DNA from: Oleispirillum sp963668495
GTDB taxonomy: Bacteria; Pseudomonadota; Alphaproteobacteria; Rhodospirillales; Rhodospirillaceae
Reading direction: 5' to 3'
Length of the DNA: 64,000 nt
Assembly: GCA_963668495.1 (NCBI GenBank)
Contig: OY764545.1
Location: 1,302,001 to 1,366,000 of the forward strand
Part shown: positions 16,886-25,769 of the stretch, in pieces
How positions within the stretch are numbered: position 1 is the first letter of the stretch
Layout: every line of letters starts with the position of its first letter
Made by a program: the position numbers and the translations under genes
The notes under the pieces: generated by a model
What the model was told of the DNA's origin: nothing
The model's database searches: none
The model's input: the letters and a program-made list of their open reading frames with translations, nothing else

Positions 16886-16984
16886 GGCGGAGGCTGGTGG
16901 TGGGCAGGCCCGTCGCCAACCCGGTCAGGTCCGGAAGGAAGCAGCCGTAACGACTTTCGGTCTGGGTCGCTGCCAGTCTCTTTT
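16886..16984 (+). ncRNA. ffs: Signal recognition particle RNA, small bacterial type (4.5S)
   Basis: The universally conserved apical domain GGTCAGGTCCGGAAGGAAGC is present at 16923-16942 with its GGAA tetraloop and the asymmetric loop that binds Ffh. The ends close by pairing GAGGCTGG (16890-16897) with CCAGTCTC (16973-16980), and a T-rich run (TTTTTCTCTTTC) follows as terminator. The roughly 95-base length is that of the small SRP RNA without an Alu domain. It lies between pheA and dnaX. The exact ends are estimated from the stem. Confidence 0.93.
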
Positions 16985-17067
16985 TCTCTTTCTTGCTGGT
17001 GCCCTTTATTTTATGGGCCGCACCATTCACGAGGCCGGGCACTTTATCCGACCGTGTGCGGCGAACC

Positions 17068-18879
17068 ATGGGGCCAGATGTGACTTCTGAAAACTCCGAT
17101 ACCATGCAGACGCCGGATACTGCCGCAAGTGGCGAGTATCGCGTATTGGCGCGGAAGTACCGCCCGACCAATCTGGAAGACCTGATCGGTCAGGAAGCTT
17201 TGGTCCGAACCTTACGCAACGCCATTGGGTCGGGGCGGTTGGCCTCTGCTTATATTTTGACGGGTGTGCGCGGTATCGGCAAAACCACCACGGCGCGGAT
17301 TATTGCCCGTGCATTCACCTGTATCGGCGCGGATGGCACATTGACCAAGCCCACGGCAGAGCCGTGTGGCGTGTGCGAACATTGTCGCGCCATTGCCGAA
17401 GACCGCCACGTTGACGTGTTGGAAATGGATGCCGCCAGCCGAACCGGCGTCAACGATATTCGCGAAATTCTGGATGGTGTTCGGTATCGTCCGACTTCGG
17501 CCCGTGCAAAAATCTATATCATCGACGAAGTGCACATGCTGTCCACGGCTGCGTTCAATGCGTTGCTGAAAACGCTGGAAGAGCCGCCGGAGCATGTGAA
17601 ATTCATTTTCGCCACCACCGAGATTCGCAAGGTTCCGGTGACGGTATTGTCCCGCTGTCAGCGGTTTGATTTGCGCCGTGTGGATGCGGATGTTCTGACC
17701 CCGCACTTTGCCCGGATTGCCGAACAGGAAAAGGCGACCATCGCTGATGAGGCCTTACGCCTGATTGCCCGTGCGGCAGATGGTTCCGTCCGTGATGGCT
17801 TATCCCTTTTGGATCAGGCCATTGCCCATGGACATGGTGATGTCACTGGCGATCAGGTCCGCGATATGTTGGGCCTTGCCGATCGGTCCTTGGTCTTTGA
17901 TTTGTTCGAAGCCACCATGAAGGGACAGGCACAGGAAGCCTTAGACCTGCTACAGCGTCAATATACCATGGGGGCTGATCCCACTGTGGTTGCCGGGGAC
18001 ATGCTGGAACTTAGCCACTGGCTGACACGCGTTCGCATTGTGCCCCAATCTGCGGATGATCCCACTTTGCCGGAAGCCGAACGGGTGCGGGGAAAGGCCT
18101 TGGCCCAGACCCTGCCGATGGCGGCTTTGACTCGTGCGTGGCAAATCCTGTTGAAGGGCCTTGAAGAAATTCGCATGGCTCCGCATCCGTTGGCGGCTGC
18201 GGAAATGGTTTTGATCCGTTTGATGTATGCTCAGGATTTACCGTCGCCAGCGGATGCGATTAAGGCTTTGCAAGGGCAACCGCCACAGCGTCCCGGTCCG
18301 TCCGGTGGCCCGCCTGCGGGGGGGAGCCCGCCGCCATCTGATGGTGGTTATGCTCAAGCCATGGGTGATTCCGGTCCTCCGCCGCATATGGCACCACAGA
18401 TGTCCGCCCCATCGGTGGCTCGGGACCCAATCCCGGAAACCGGTGCCGTGATCCTGCCGCATAGCTTTGCAGCGTTGGTTGGATTCTTGGCGGAGCAGCG
18501 TGAGCCAATAATGGCGGCGAACCTGCATCAGGACGTACACCTGATATCCTATGAGCCGGGTAAGCTATCTTTCCGTCCCAATCCGGGGCTGGAGCGTGAT
18601 TTTGGCATGCGTCTGTCCAAAATTCTGGAACGGCTGACCCAGCGAACTTGGTCGATCACTATTGTTCATGATGAGGAAGGCGACCCGACCCTGCATGAAC
18701 AAGAAGAAGCGGAGGCACGGCAGCGTGAGGCTGCGGCTGCGAAACATCCGGTGGTCAAGGCCATTATTGAAACATTTCCCGGAGCCGTGATCGAACGGGT
18801 GCAGGTGACTGCGCCCATCGTTACGGACGACATCGCAACACCCGATGCCGAATGGCAAAACGGAGACGACGAAGAATGA
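17068..18879 (+). CDS. dnaX: DNA polymerase III subunits gamma/tau
   Basis: ATPase of the clamp loader. Read from ATG 17068, the 603-residue protein has the AAA+ module with Walker A GVRGIGKTT near residue 67, a zinc site (CGVCEHC and an earlier Cys), Walker B IIDEVHML, and the SRC motif LSRCQRF. A Pro/Gly-rich linker of about 60 residues (around 410-470) precedes a C-terminal tau domain. No A-rich slippery sequence is visible in the linker, so a shorter gamma by frameshift is not supported. Start choice is uncertain: 16993 overlaps the SRP RNA terminator, and 17104 is also possible. The stop overlaps ybaB by ATGA. Confidence 0.95.
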   Translation: MGPDVTSENSDTMQTPDTAASGEYRVLARKYRPTNLEDLIGQEALVRTLRNAIGSGRLASAYILTGVRGIGKTTTARIIARAFTCIGADGTLTKPTAEPCGVCEHCRAIAEDRHVDVLEMDAASRTGVNDIREILDGVRYRPTSARAKIYIIDEVHMLSTAAFNALLKTLEEPPEHVKFIFATTEIRKVPVTVLSRCQRFDLRRVDADVLTPHFARIAEQEKATIADEALRLIARAADGSVRDGLSLLDQAIAHGHGDVTGDQVRDMLGLADRSLVFDLFEATMKGQAQEALDLLQRQYTMGADPTVVAGDMLELSHWLTRVRIVPQSADDPTLPEAERVRGKALAQTLPMAALTRAWQILLKGLEEIRMAPHPLAAAEMVLIRLMYAQDLPSPADAIKALQGQPPQRPGPSGGPPAGGSPPPSDGGYAQAMGDSGPPPHMAPQMSAPSVARDPIPETGAVILPHSFAALVGFLAEQREPIMAANLHQDVHLISYEPGKLSFRPNPGLERDFGMRLSKILERLTQRTWSITIVHDEEGDPTLHEQEEAEARQREAAAAKHPVVKAIIETFPGAVIERVQVTAPIVTDDIATPDAEWQNGDDEE

Positions 18880-19199
18880 AAAATCTTGGCGGCCTGATGA
18901 AACAGGCGCAACAAATGCAAGCGCGTATGACTGAGTTGCAAGCCGAATTGGCGGCAGCGGAATTTACCGGTTCTGCCGCTGGTGGCATGTTGACGGTGAC
19001 TGTATCCGGCAAAGGTGAGTTGAAGGCGGTAAAAATTGATCCGTCCCTGATCGATCCGGAAGATAAAGAAATGTTGGAAGACTTGATTGTTGCGGCACAC
19101 AACGATGCACGCGGTAAAGCCGATGAGACATCCGCTGCGAAAATGAAAGAAGTGACTGGCGGGTTGAAATTGCCGCCGGGCATGTCTCTGCCGTTCTAG
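18876..19199 (+). CDS. ybaB: Nucleoid-associated protein, YbaB/EbfC family
   Basis: A 107-residue small dimeric DNA-binding protein. It begins MKNLGGLMKQAQQMQ, the family start, and continues with a helical segment and GMLTVTVSGKGELKAVKIDPSLID. It ends with helices rich in charged residues. The ATG at 18876 overlaps the dnaX stop by four bases, and recR follows after a hairpin. The dnaX-ybaB-recR order is conserved across bacteria, suggesting a role tied to replication and repair. The exact function is not settled. Confidence 0.95.
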   Translation: MKNLGGLMKQAQQMQARMTELQAELAAAEFTGSAAGGMLTVTVSGKGELKAVKIDPSLIDPEDKEMLEDLIVAAHNDARGKADETSAAKMKEVTGGLKLPPGMSLPF

Positions 19200-19209
19200 G
19201 CTGAAGATT

Positions 19210-19237
19210 GGAAAAGAGGGCTGCGGCCCTCTTTTCC
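19210..19237 (+). terminator. Hairpin between ybaB and recR
   Basis: A perfect 12-bp stem GGAAAAGAGGGC / GCCCTCTTTTCC has loop TGCG. The T-run is inside the stem's 3' arm, so it may terminate or only attenuate transcription into recR. Confidence 0.6.
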
Positions 19238-19294
19238 GTGGTTCATTATTTTGCGGCTCCGGTCCGTCACGGTTCAGGTTGAACAGGTAGCATT

Positions 19295-19891
19295 ATGAGC
19301 AGTCAGGAAATTGAACGCCTTGTATCCATGTTGGCAAAACTGCCGGGGCTTGGCCCGCGCTCAGCCCGACGTGCGGTTCTGCATCTGTTGAAAAAACGTG
19401 AAAGCCTTGGCAGTCCTTTGCTGCGCAGTTTGGACGATGTGCTGACTGCTGTGCGTCCGTGTTCAATTTGCGGTAACTACGATACGTCTGATCCCTGTGA
19501 AATCTGTTCTGATTCCCGGCGAGATTCGACGTTGTTGTGTGTGGTGCCCGACGTATCGGATATCTGGGCCTTGGAGCGGACCGCTGCTTATCGTGGGCGG
19601 TATCATGTTTTGGGGGGACTGCTGTCGCCACTTGATGGTGTCGGCCCGGACGAGTTGGCTTTTTCGTCTTTGAAGCACAGGGTGGAGCAAGGGGAAATTG
19701 CCGAGGTTATTTTGGCACTTCCGGCAACGGTGGATGGTCAAACCACGGCTCACTATGCGGCAGATACTCTAGATGGTTTGTCGGTCAGGGTAACGGCGCC
19801 GGCCCATGGTCTGCCCGTCGGGGGAGAATTGGAGTACCTTGACGACGGCACCATCGCCGCCGCCTTACGCGCACGCAAAACCATAGAGTAG
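19295..19891 (+). CDS. recR: Recombination mediator protein RecR
   Basis: Acts with RecF/RecO to load RecA at gaps. The 198-residue protein has an N-terminal helix-hairpin-helix (KLPGLGPRSARRAVLHLL), a four-cysteine zinc finger (CSICGNYDTSDPCEIC, about 56-71), and the Toprim domain (VVPDVSDIWALERT, YHVLGGLLSPLDGVGPDEL seen in part). Length is normal. It is downstream of dnaX-ybaB and convergent with the next gene 18 bases away. No strong terminator is visible there. Confidence 0.96.
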   Translation: MSSQEIERLVSMLAKLPGLGPRSARRAVLHLLKKRESLGSPLLRSLDDVLTAVRPCSICGNYDTSDPCEICSDSRRDSTLLCVVPDVSDIWALERTAAYRGRYHVLGGLLSPLDGVGPDELAFSSLKHRVEQGEIAEVILALPATVDGQTTAHYAADTLDGLSVRVTAPAHGLPVGGELEYLDDGTIAAALRARKTIE

Positions 19892-19909
19892 ATCAGGCAG
19901 ACCTGCTGC

Positions 19910-20572
19910 TTATCCCACGTGTGTCTTCAGGAATTCCAGCGTCCGTTTTTCAACCAAGCGTGTAGCTTCGCGGGCGTAGCCGGGGCGTTGTGGACAGGTA
20001 AACGCATGCCCTGCGTCGTAGGTATAGGTTTCCACATTGGGCTGGTCGGCTGTGGCTTCGCGCAAATCTTCCGGGGTTTTGGGGTCATGTGCGGCAAAGT
20101 GAATTTGCGTCGGGATTTGAGGGCGTTCGGTAAAGAATTCCTTCAAATGCCCCGGTGATCCGGCAACAGCACAGGCAAAAGGCAACTGTGCGGCTGCCCG
20201 CCAAGCCAAGGAACCGCCATAGCTTTCCCCAATGACCGCAATTTTGCCATAGGCTTCCAAGTCGCGGCGGCAGGCCTCGATATCTTTTAGTGGAGCATCC
20301 CAGCCAATTTCATCGCGGGCAGTGGTGCCAACCGATGCACCCTTTTCCGTAAACGCGATTTCCATGCCTTTTTCCACCCGGTCGAACAGGGCCGGGATCA
20401 GAACCATATAGCCTTCATCGGCAAAGGCATCGGCGATACTGCGAACATGGGTATTGATGCCATAAATTTCGTGGAGGAAAACAATACCACCGACAGGCTG
20501 ACAAATGGGAGTTGCCCGGTATACCGTAAAGCGATGGGTGTCATCAGCGGTGAGGTATCGAAGCTCCCCCAT
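19910..20572 (-). CDS. Dienelactone hydrolase family protein with serine nucleophile
   Basis: A 220-residue alpha/beta-hydrolase. The catalytic triad is readable as Ser117 in GESYGG, Asp163 in AAHDPKT, and His189 in DAGHAFT, with the family Glu35 in LHEIYG. Classical dienelactone hydrolases have Cys at the nucleophile position, so this is the Ser variant and its substrate cannot be named. The ATG at 20572 follows AGGAG, and an upstream in-frame start would run into the neighbouring gene. It lies ten bases after a gamma-glutamylcyclotransferase-like gene, probably in the same transcript. Confidence 0.88.
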   Translation of the reverse strand: MGELRYLTADDTHRFTVYRATPICQPVGGIVFLHEIYGINTHVRSIADAFADEGYMVLIPALFDRVEKGMEIAFTEKGASVGTTARDEIGWDAPLKDIEACRRDLEAYGKIAVIGESYGGSLAWRAAAQLPFACAVAGSPGHLKEFFTERPQIPTQIHFAAHDPKTPEDLREATADQPNVETYTYDAGHAFTCPQRPGYAREATRLVEKRTLEFLKTHVG

Positions 20573-20582
20573 GATTTGTCTC

Positions 20583-21101
20583 CTATAATTGGTTTGGATA
20601 AATGGCGAATTCCCGCTGTAAGCGGTCCGGCTCTGGGTCTGTGATCGTTGGCACCGGGGCAATCATGCGCGTGATGTAATCGGCGGGCAAGTCGTTTTCC
20701 TCGGCCCCGAATTGTACGTGGTGCTTGTACCAGTTGAAGGGCAGGGCCGTTGGGTCCAGATCTTCGCCGCGCCCCACATAGATTTCCGGCTGACAGGTTT
20801 CCCCTGTGCTTAGGGTCAGGTCGACGGTCTTGCGGAAATAGGCGATGTCCTTGCACTCGATGGTGTCAAGCGTACCAATATCCGCAGGGGAAATGGCATA
20901 AACCACGCCCCAAACTTGATCCGTCACATTGCCGGTATGTAGGGCATCGCATTTGCCGGACCCACAGGTCCATTTTTTGTGAAAGTTCAAACGATATCCG
21001 GGCAGCAATCCTGTGCCGATCACCTGCGCAGCAATTCGATTGCGCAGGCGAAGGGTCGACATATTCGAGCCATAGGCAAAATAAAGAATGTCCCCGGACA
21101 C
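20583..21101 (-). CDS. Gamma-glutamylcyclotransferase family protein
   Basis: A 172-residue protein with the GGCT fold. The diagnostic FAYGSNMS near residue 8 is followed by LPGYRLNFHK, VWGVVYAISPADIGTLD with the likely catalytic acidic residues nearby, and CKDIAYFRKTVDL. Such enzymes cyclise gamma-glutamyl groups to 5-oxoproline, for example in glutathione turnover. The bacterial branch is mostly uncharacterised. It sits between ychF and the hydrolase on the minus strand with gaps of about ten bases, suggesting one operon. Confidence 0.88.
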   Translation of the reverse strand: MSGDILYFAYGSNMSTLRLRNRIAAQVIGTGLLPGYRLNFHKKWTCGSGKCDALHTGNVTDQVWGVVYAISPADIGTLDTIECKDIAYFRKTVDLTLSTGETCQPEIYVGRGEDLDPTALPFNWYKHHVQFGAEENDLPADYITRMIAPVPTITDPEPDRLQREFAIYPNQL

Positions 21102-21112
21102 GTAAAACTACC

Positions 21113-22213
21113 TTAGACGTTGAACAGGAAGTGGAAAATATCACCGTCTTTGACGAGGTACTCTTTGCCCTCGGCGCGAACGCGTCCGGCTTCTTTTGCC
21201 CCTTGTTCACCGTTGTGGGCGATGAAGTCATCAAAGGCGATGGTTTCTGCGCGAATAAATCCGCGTTCAAAGTCAGTGTGGATAACCCCGGCGGCTTCCG
21301 GTGCCTTGGCGCCATCACGCACGGTCCATGCACGGGCTTCTTTCGGGCCAACGGTGAAGAACGTGATCAAGCCCAACAGGTCATGCCCTGCGCGGATAAT
21401 CTTATCCAGCCCGGCTTCTGCAAGGCCAAGGTCAGAAAGGAATTCCATGCGCTCTTCATCATCAAGCTGCGACAGCTCGGCTTCAATGGCTGCAGACACG
21501 ATCACGCTGGATGCGCCTTCGGCTTTTGCTTTATCCGCAACCTTCTGTGACAGAGCGTTGCCAGTGGAGGCATCTTCCTCAGCAACGTTGCATACATACA
21601 GAACCGGCTTGCTGGTCAGCAGTTGCAAGCGTTTAAAGGCTTTTTGTTCTTCCAAGTCATCGGGCATGGCGACACGGGCTGGCTTGCCATCTTGCAAAAC
21701 GGCGATAATCGGTTCGATCAAGGCCATTTGATCTTTTGATTCCTTGTCACCGCTACGGGCTTTTTTCTGAATCGGAATGATGCGTTTTTCAAGGCTTTCC
21801 AAATCAGCCAACATCAATTCGGTTTCGACGGTTTCTGCATCACGGATTGGGTCGATGGAACCGTCCACATGGGTGATGTCGTCGTCTTCAAAACAGCGCA
21901 AAACGTGAACAATTGCATCCACTTCACGGATGTTGGCAAGGAATTGGTTGCCCAGGCCTTCGCCTTTTGATGCACCACGAACCAGCCCTGCAATGTCGAC
22001 AAATTCCAGTTGGCTCGGGATGATTTTTTGTGATTTGGAGATTGCCACCAATTGGTCAAGGCGAGTATCCGGCACGGCAACCCGACCGACATTGGGTTCA
22101 ATGGTGCAGAACGGGAAGTTGGCAGCCTGTGCCGCTGCCGTAGCAGTCAGTGCATTGAACAGGGTGGATTTGCCGACGTTCGGCAAGCCGACGATGCCGC
22201 AATTAAAGCCCAT
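21113..22213 (-). CDS. ychF: Ribosome-associated ATPase YchF (OBG family)
   Basis: A 366-residue P-loop protein. It opens MGFNCGIVGLPNVGKSTLFNALT (Walker A NVGKST near 16), has DIAGLVRGASKGEGLGNQFL as switch/Walker B, and the NVAEED segment in place of the usual GTPase NKxD. This explains the ATP preference of the family. The TGS domain is at the C-terminus (ITFFTVGPKEARAWTV, ending FHFLFNV). It binds ribosomes and modulates translation and stress responses. It lies five bases downstream of pth, a widely conserved pairing. Confidence 0.97.
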   Translation of the reverse strand: MGFNCGIVGLPNVGKSTLFNALTATAAAQAANFPFCTIEPNVGRVAVPDTRLDQLVAISKSQKIIPSQLEFVDIAGLVRGASKGEGLGNQFLANIREVDAIVHVLRCFEDDDITHVDGSIDPIRDAETVETELMLADLESLEKRIIPIQKKARSGDKESKDQMALIEPIIAVLQDGKPARVAMPDDLEEQKAFKRLQLLTSKPVLYVCNVAEEDASTGNALSQKVADKAKAEGASSVIVSAAIEAELSQLDDEERMEFLSDLGLAEAGLDKIIRAGHDLLGLITFFTVGPKEARAWTVRDGAKAPEAAGVIHTDFERGFIRAETIAFDDFIAHNGEQGAKEAGRVRAEGKEYLVKDGDIFHFLFNV

Positions 22214-22218
22214 GTGGG

Positions 22219-22938
22219 TTACTCCTTGTCCGCAGAGCGACCGAAAGCCTTAAGGAAAGCAGCGCCAAGGGTGCTTTGGCTTTTCGTTGTCGTGTCCGCG
22301 ACAGCATGTTGGGATGATTGGTGTTCGGGTACGGTTTCGATTTTTGGTTTGACCGGTTTTGGTGCTTTGGCAGGTTTGGTCAACAAGGCAACCCGGCTCA
22401 TAAATGCCCCGGCATCATCGTTCAAAAGAATCGGCAGGGCATCAGCAATGGCGTCCAAAAGCGGTTCCAGCCAGATTTTATCCGAGCCACTAAAATTGCC
22501 CAGCACATGACCATGTACCCGCGCCTTATCGCCGGGGTGGCCGATGCCAAGGCGCATCCGTACCGTATCGTTGGAAAACTGTTGTGCAATACTGCGCAGG
22601 CCGTTGTGTCCTGCAACACCGCCACCGACTTTGACTTTGACCTTGCCGGGGGCAAGATCCAGCTCGTCATGGATGACGATGACATCTTTGGGATCAATTT
22701 TGAAAAAACGGGCAGTTGGCCCTACGCAGACCCCGGATTTGTTCATATAGGTCTGGGGCTTCAGAAGCATGACCTTCTCACCATCAATGGTGCCTTCGGC
22801 AGCTAAGCCCTGATTCCGTGTGCGCCACGGAGAAAAGCCATGGCGGTGGGCTATCGCATCCACCGCCATAAAGCCGATATTGTGTCGTTGCCCTGAATAT
22901 TCAGAGCCGGGATTGCCCAGTCCGACGATCAAGCGCAT
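22219..22938 (-). CDS. pth: Peptidyl-tRNA hydrolase with C-terminal extension
   Basis: Releases peptides from stalled peptidyl-tRNA. Seen: LIVGLGNPGSEYSGQRHNIGF with the catalytic His near 20, LKPQTYMNKSG, HDELDLAPGKVKVKVGGGVAGHNGLRS in part, and RLGIGHPGDK. The core ends near residue 180. A further 60 residues rich in Lys, Pro, Thr and Ser make it 239 long against about 190 in E. coli. Extensions of this kind are common in alphaproteobacteria and look disordered. It sits between rplY and ychF, a standard arrangement. Confidence 0.96.
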   Translation of the reverse strand: MRLIVGLGNPGSEYSGQRHNIGFMAVDAIAHRHGFSPWRTRNQGLAAEGTIDGEKVMLLKPQTYMNKSGVCVGPTARFFKIDPKDVIVIHDELDLAPGKVKVKVGGGVAGHNGLRSIAQQFSNDTVRMRLGIGHPGDKARVHGHVLGNFSGSDKIWLEPLLDAIADALPILLNDDAGAFMSRVALLTKPAKAPKPVKPKIETVPEHQSSQHAVADTTTKSQSTLGAAFLKAFGRSADKE

Positions 22939-22974
22939 GGTGACTTGTCCCCGCAGGCGGGCCTCCCGTTTAGA

Positions 22975-23580
22975 TTATTCTGCTTCAGCAGCAGCGGCGT
23001 TGTCTTCGCTTTTCAGGCCGCTCGGTGCCACAACGGTCGCAACGGTGAAGTCACGGTCGGTGATGGTCGTGGTCACGCCAGCCGGAATTTCAACAGCGCT
23101 GATGTGCAGGGTGTCGCCAACTTCAAGGCCGGTCAGGTCAGCGACCAGATGTTCCGGAATTTGGTTGGCTTTACAGGAGCATTCAACGGCAGAACGAACA
23201 ACGTTCAGCACGCCACCGCGTTTCAGACCCGGAGAGGCTTCTTCGTTGATGAATTTGACCGGAACTTCGACGGTCACTTCACTGTCTTCGCGGATGCGCA
23301 GGAAGTCGATGTGGATCGGTGCGTCGGTGACGACGTGCACTTGCAGGTCTTGACACAGGGTCAAGGTCTTTACACCGTCAACTTCAACTTCAAATTGACG
23401 AGTCCAGAAGCCCGGGCGTGCCATTTCGGCCAGAATCACGCGCGGGTCCAAGGCAATAAGGGCCGGTTCTTTTTTGTCGCCATAGATGACGCCCGGAACC
23501 AAACCTGCATTACGAACCGCACGAGCTGCCCCCTTACCTGCCCGTTCCCGCTTTACTGCGGGTAAAACTGTAGCTTTCAT
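22975..23580 (-). CDS. rplY: 50S ribosomal protein L25 (CTC/TL5 long form)
   Basis: Binds 5S rRNA in the large subunit. The 201-residue protein has the L25 domain (about 1-95: RAGKGAARAVRNAGLVPGVIYG) and the C-terminal TL5/CTC beta domain (EVPVKFINEEASPGLKRGG). The tail is rich in Ala and Glu. The start at 23580 follows AAGGAG with good spacing. An upstream in-frame ATG at 23652 would add 24 non-homologous residues and was rejected. pth follows 36 bases downstream. Confidence 0.95.
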   Translation of the reverse strand: MKATVLPAVKRERAGKGAARAVRNAGLVPGVIYGDKKEPALIALDPRVILAEMARPGFWTRQFEVEVDGVKTLTLCQDLQVHVVTDAPIHIDFLRIREDSEVTVEVPVKFINEEASPGLKRGGVLNVVRSAVECSCKANQIPEHLVADLTGLEVGDTLHISAVEIPAGVTTTITDRDFTVATVVAPSGLKSEDNAAAAEAE

Positions 23581-23742
23581 GACTTCATTCTCCTTAAATA
23601 CTGTCATGGTTTGGCGCCGCCTCCAGGGGTGCGGACGCCGAAGGCCGCCCAACTTTTGTTCGGCGGCAAGGCGGGTTGTTTACGCCTTTTTTTGGCGCAG
23701 AGCAACCGTTCAAATGGTTTCGCGTATCCTTGATGCCGGTTT

Positions 23743-24675
23743 TTAGTCGAACAGGCTGGATACGGAGCGTTCTTCGCTGATGCGGGTAATGGCTTCTGCC
23801 ATCAACGGCGCAATGGACAAAACGCGAATGTTATCGGTGAACTTAACATCTTCGGTCGGCTGGATGCTGTCGGTGATGACCATAGTTTCCAGCGGAGATT
23901 TGGCAACACGGGAAACTGCGGCACCGGACAATACGCCGTGCGTGACGTAAGCGCTGACCGAGTTTGCACCCGAGTCCATCAAAGCCTGAGCCGCGTTACA
24001 CAGCGTCCCGGCGGAATCAACGATATCGTCAACCATGATACAGTCCCGACCGGACACATCGCCGATGATGTTCATGACTTCGGATACGCCAGCACGTTCA
24101 CGGCGTTTATCGATAATTGCCAAATCTGCGTCGATGCGGCTGGCAATGGTTCGGGCACGAACCACACCGCCCACGTCCGGGGAAACGATCATCGGACGTT
24201 CGCTGCCTAAGCGAGCCTTAATGTCTTTGGAGAAAACCGGGGCGGCATACAGGTTGTCCAGCGGAATATCAAAGAAGCCCTGAATCTGACCGGAGTGCAG
24301 GTCCAGCGTAACCACACGGTCAGCACCGGCTTGTGTAATCAGGTTGGCGACCAACTTGGCGGAAATCGGCGTCCGCGGTCCGGTTTTACGATCTTGCCGA
24401 GCATAGCCGAAGTACGGCATCACCGCAGTGATGCGGCGGGCAGAGCCACGACGCAGAGCATCAAGGCAGATCAGCAATTCCATCAGGTTGTCATTGGTCG
24501 GGGAGGACGTCGACTGCACAACGAACACGTCTTTGCCGCGAACGTTTTCGTGAATTTCAACGAACACTTCCATGTCTGAGAAGCGGCGAACACTTGCGCT
24601 GGTCAGTTCGATGTTCATATAGGCCGCGATGGCTTCAGCCAATGGGCGGTTGCTGTTACAGGCGACGACTTTCAT
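23743..24675 (-). CDS. prs: Ribose-phosphate pyrophosphokinase
   Basis: Makes PRPP from ribose-5-phosphate and ATP for nucleotide, histidine and tryptophan synthesis. The 310-residue protein shows KVVACNSNRPLA at the start, RRFSDMEVFVEI, MPYFGYARQDRKTGPR (ATP flexible loop), DLHSGQIQGFF, and the PRPP loop CIMVDDIVDSAGT. The chosen ATG at 24675 is preceded by GGGGAA. Longer in-frame starts up to 24804 would add residues absent from the family. The roughly 160-base gap to rplY contains an imperfect hairpin (CGCCGAA 23636 with TTCGGCG 23659) but no clear terminator. Confidence 0.96.
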   Translation of the reverse strand: MKVVACNSNRPLAEAIAAYMNIELTSASVRRFSDMEVFVEIHENVRGKDVFVVQSTSSPTNDNLMELLICLDALRRGSARRITAVMPYFGYARQDRKTGPRTPISAKLVANLITQAGADRVVTLDLHSGQIQGFFDIPLDNLYAAPVFSKDIKARLGSERPMIVSPDVGGVVRARTIASRIDADLAIIDKRRERAGVSEVMNIIGDVSGRDCIMVDDIVDSAGTLCNAAQALMDSGANSVSAYVTHGVLSGAAVSRVAKSPLETMVITDSIQPTEDVKFTDNIRVLSIAPLMAEAITRISEERSVSSLFD

Positions 24676-24812
24676 GTCGGCAGTTCCCCGTGTGTGTGCA
24701 ACACCTGACGGTGTGGTTTGTGGCGATAGGTCGGATTTCGCGGTCTTGTTATCAAGCTCATGTCCGGTTGTAAAGGTAGAGACGGGATTCTTTTCGCGGG
24801 ACATGCGGTGGA

Positions 24813-25754
24813 CTATCGTGTGCGTGCCAGTTCTGCTTGGTTCAGGATTTTAATGATTTCATTGATTGACGAGGCTGCAACCGCATCTGCAACCGCACGC
24901 CAGTTCTGTGGCAAAAGTCCCTGCGGCAATCCGTTTTCCAGTCGAATTGAACTCAATTCCTGTCCATCGGATGTTTGTATTGACCAGACGATTCGCAAGT
25001 TCTGCACCATGCCTTTTCCGGGAATCAGTTTTGCTTCGCTTAAAGAAACCTGACCAGACACAGCATAAGGCGCAGCAGGAGACGACGATGTGACCTTGGG
25101 GTCGTATCCGGCTCTGCGCAGGTATCCAAGCATGGAATAACGCAGCAAGGTGTTGCCCTGATCGTCGGCACCGCTCACTGCCGCCACATGAATGGGGAGG
25201 CGAACGGGGGCCGTGTCTTGGGCAGATGTCGCCAGATTACGATCATACTTACGGCGCAGGTCTTCGGGCAGGCCGTCATACAAGGATCGCACGGATCGAT
25301 GCCGTGGCGGCAAATACCCAAGTTGGTCGGCTAATTGGGTGCTCCACGACTTGGTATGATCTGCAATGTCTTGCGGTGATGGTGGCAGATGCAGAACCTG
25401 ACGATAGTCTTTCGGGAGGTGTCCCGGTGTGTGGGCCTGCCAGTCCAGTACGATTTGATTGGCCTCACGTTCAAAGTACACGACTTGTAGAGTCGGCGTG
25501 TTGTCGGAGCATGTTGCCTTGCTTGCCGCCAGATGCTCCCGTCGTAAAAGGTTATCAGTGATGGCAGTGCGGTATTGTTCCGCTATGGCATCCGGTAAGG
25601 CCGGAAGCGGAGGAATGCAAATAACGTTGGCAGCCAGCGTCGGGGCATTCTTTGTAATCAGGGATTTGCTGTGTTCGAAAGGACGGGGAAGGGCACAAGC
25701 CTGTAACCACAGACACAGGACAACAATCAGATACGGAAATGGATGACGCAGCAT
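24813..25754 (-). CDS. Putative lipoprotein, function unknown
   Basis: A 313-residue protein with a lipoprotein signal: hydrophobic FPYLIVVLCLWLQAC with the lipobox LQAC, so Cys20 would be lipidated after processing. The body has no motif I recognise. It is Pro-rich (IPPLPALP, YLPPRHRS), contains a predicted beta-rich C-terminal part (YAVSGQVSLSEAKL, LRIVWSIQTSDG), and has two further cysteines in the first half (C46, C82). Export to the periplasmic face of the outer or inner membrane is inferred from the signal. It lies between pgeF and prs on the same strand. The lgt gene needed for lipoprotein maturation is only a few genes upstream. Confidence 0.7.
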   Translation of the reverse strand: MLRHPFPYLIVVLCLWLQACALPRPFEHSKSLITKNAPTLAANVICIPPLPALPDAIAEQYRTAITDNLLRREHLAASKATCSDNTPTLQVVYFEREANQIVLDWQAHTPGHLPKDYRQVLHLPPSPQDIADHTKSWSTQLADQLGYLPPRHRSVRSLYDGLPEDLRRKYDRNLATSAQDTAPVRLPIHVAAVSGADDQGNTLLRYSMLGYLRRAGYDPKVTSSSPAAPYAVSGQVSLSEAKLIPGKGMVQNLRIVWSIQTSDGQELSSIRLENGLPQGLLPQNWRAVADAVAASSINEIIKILNQAELARTR

Positions 25755-25769
25755 GAAACGACTCTCGGT

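Noticed and set aside
18200..18540. Programmed frameshift for a short gamma form of DnaX
   Set aside because: No A-rich slippery heptamer is present in the linker region.
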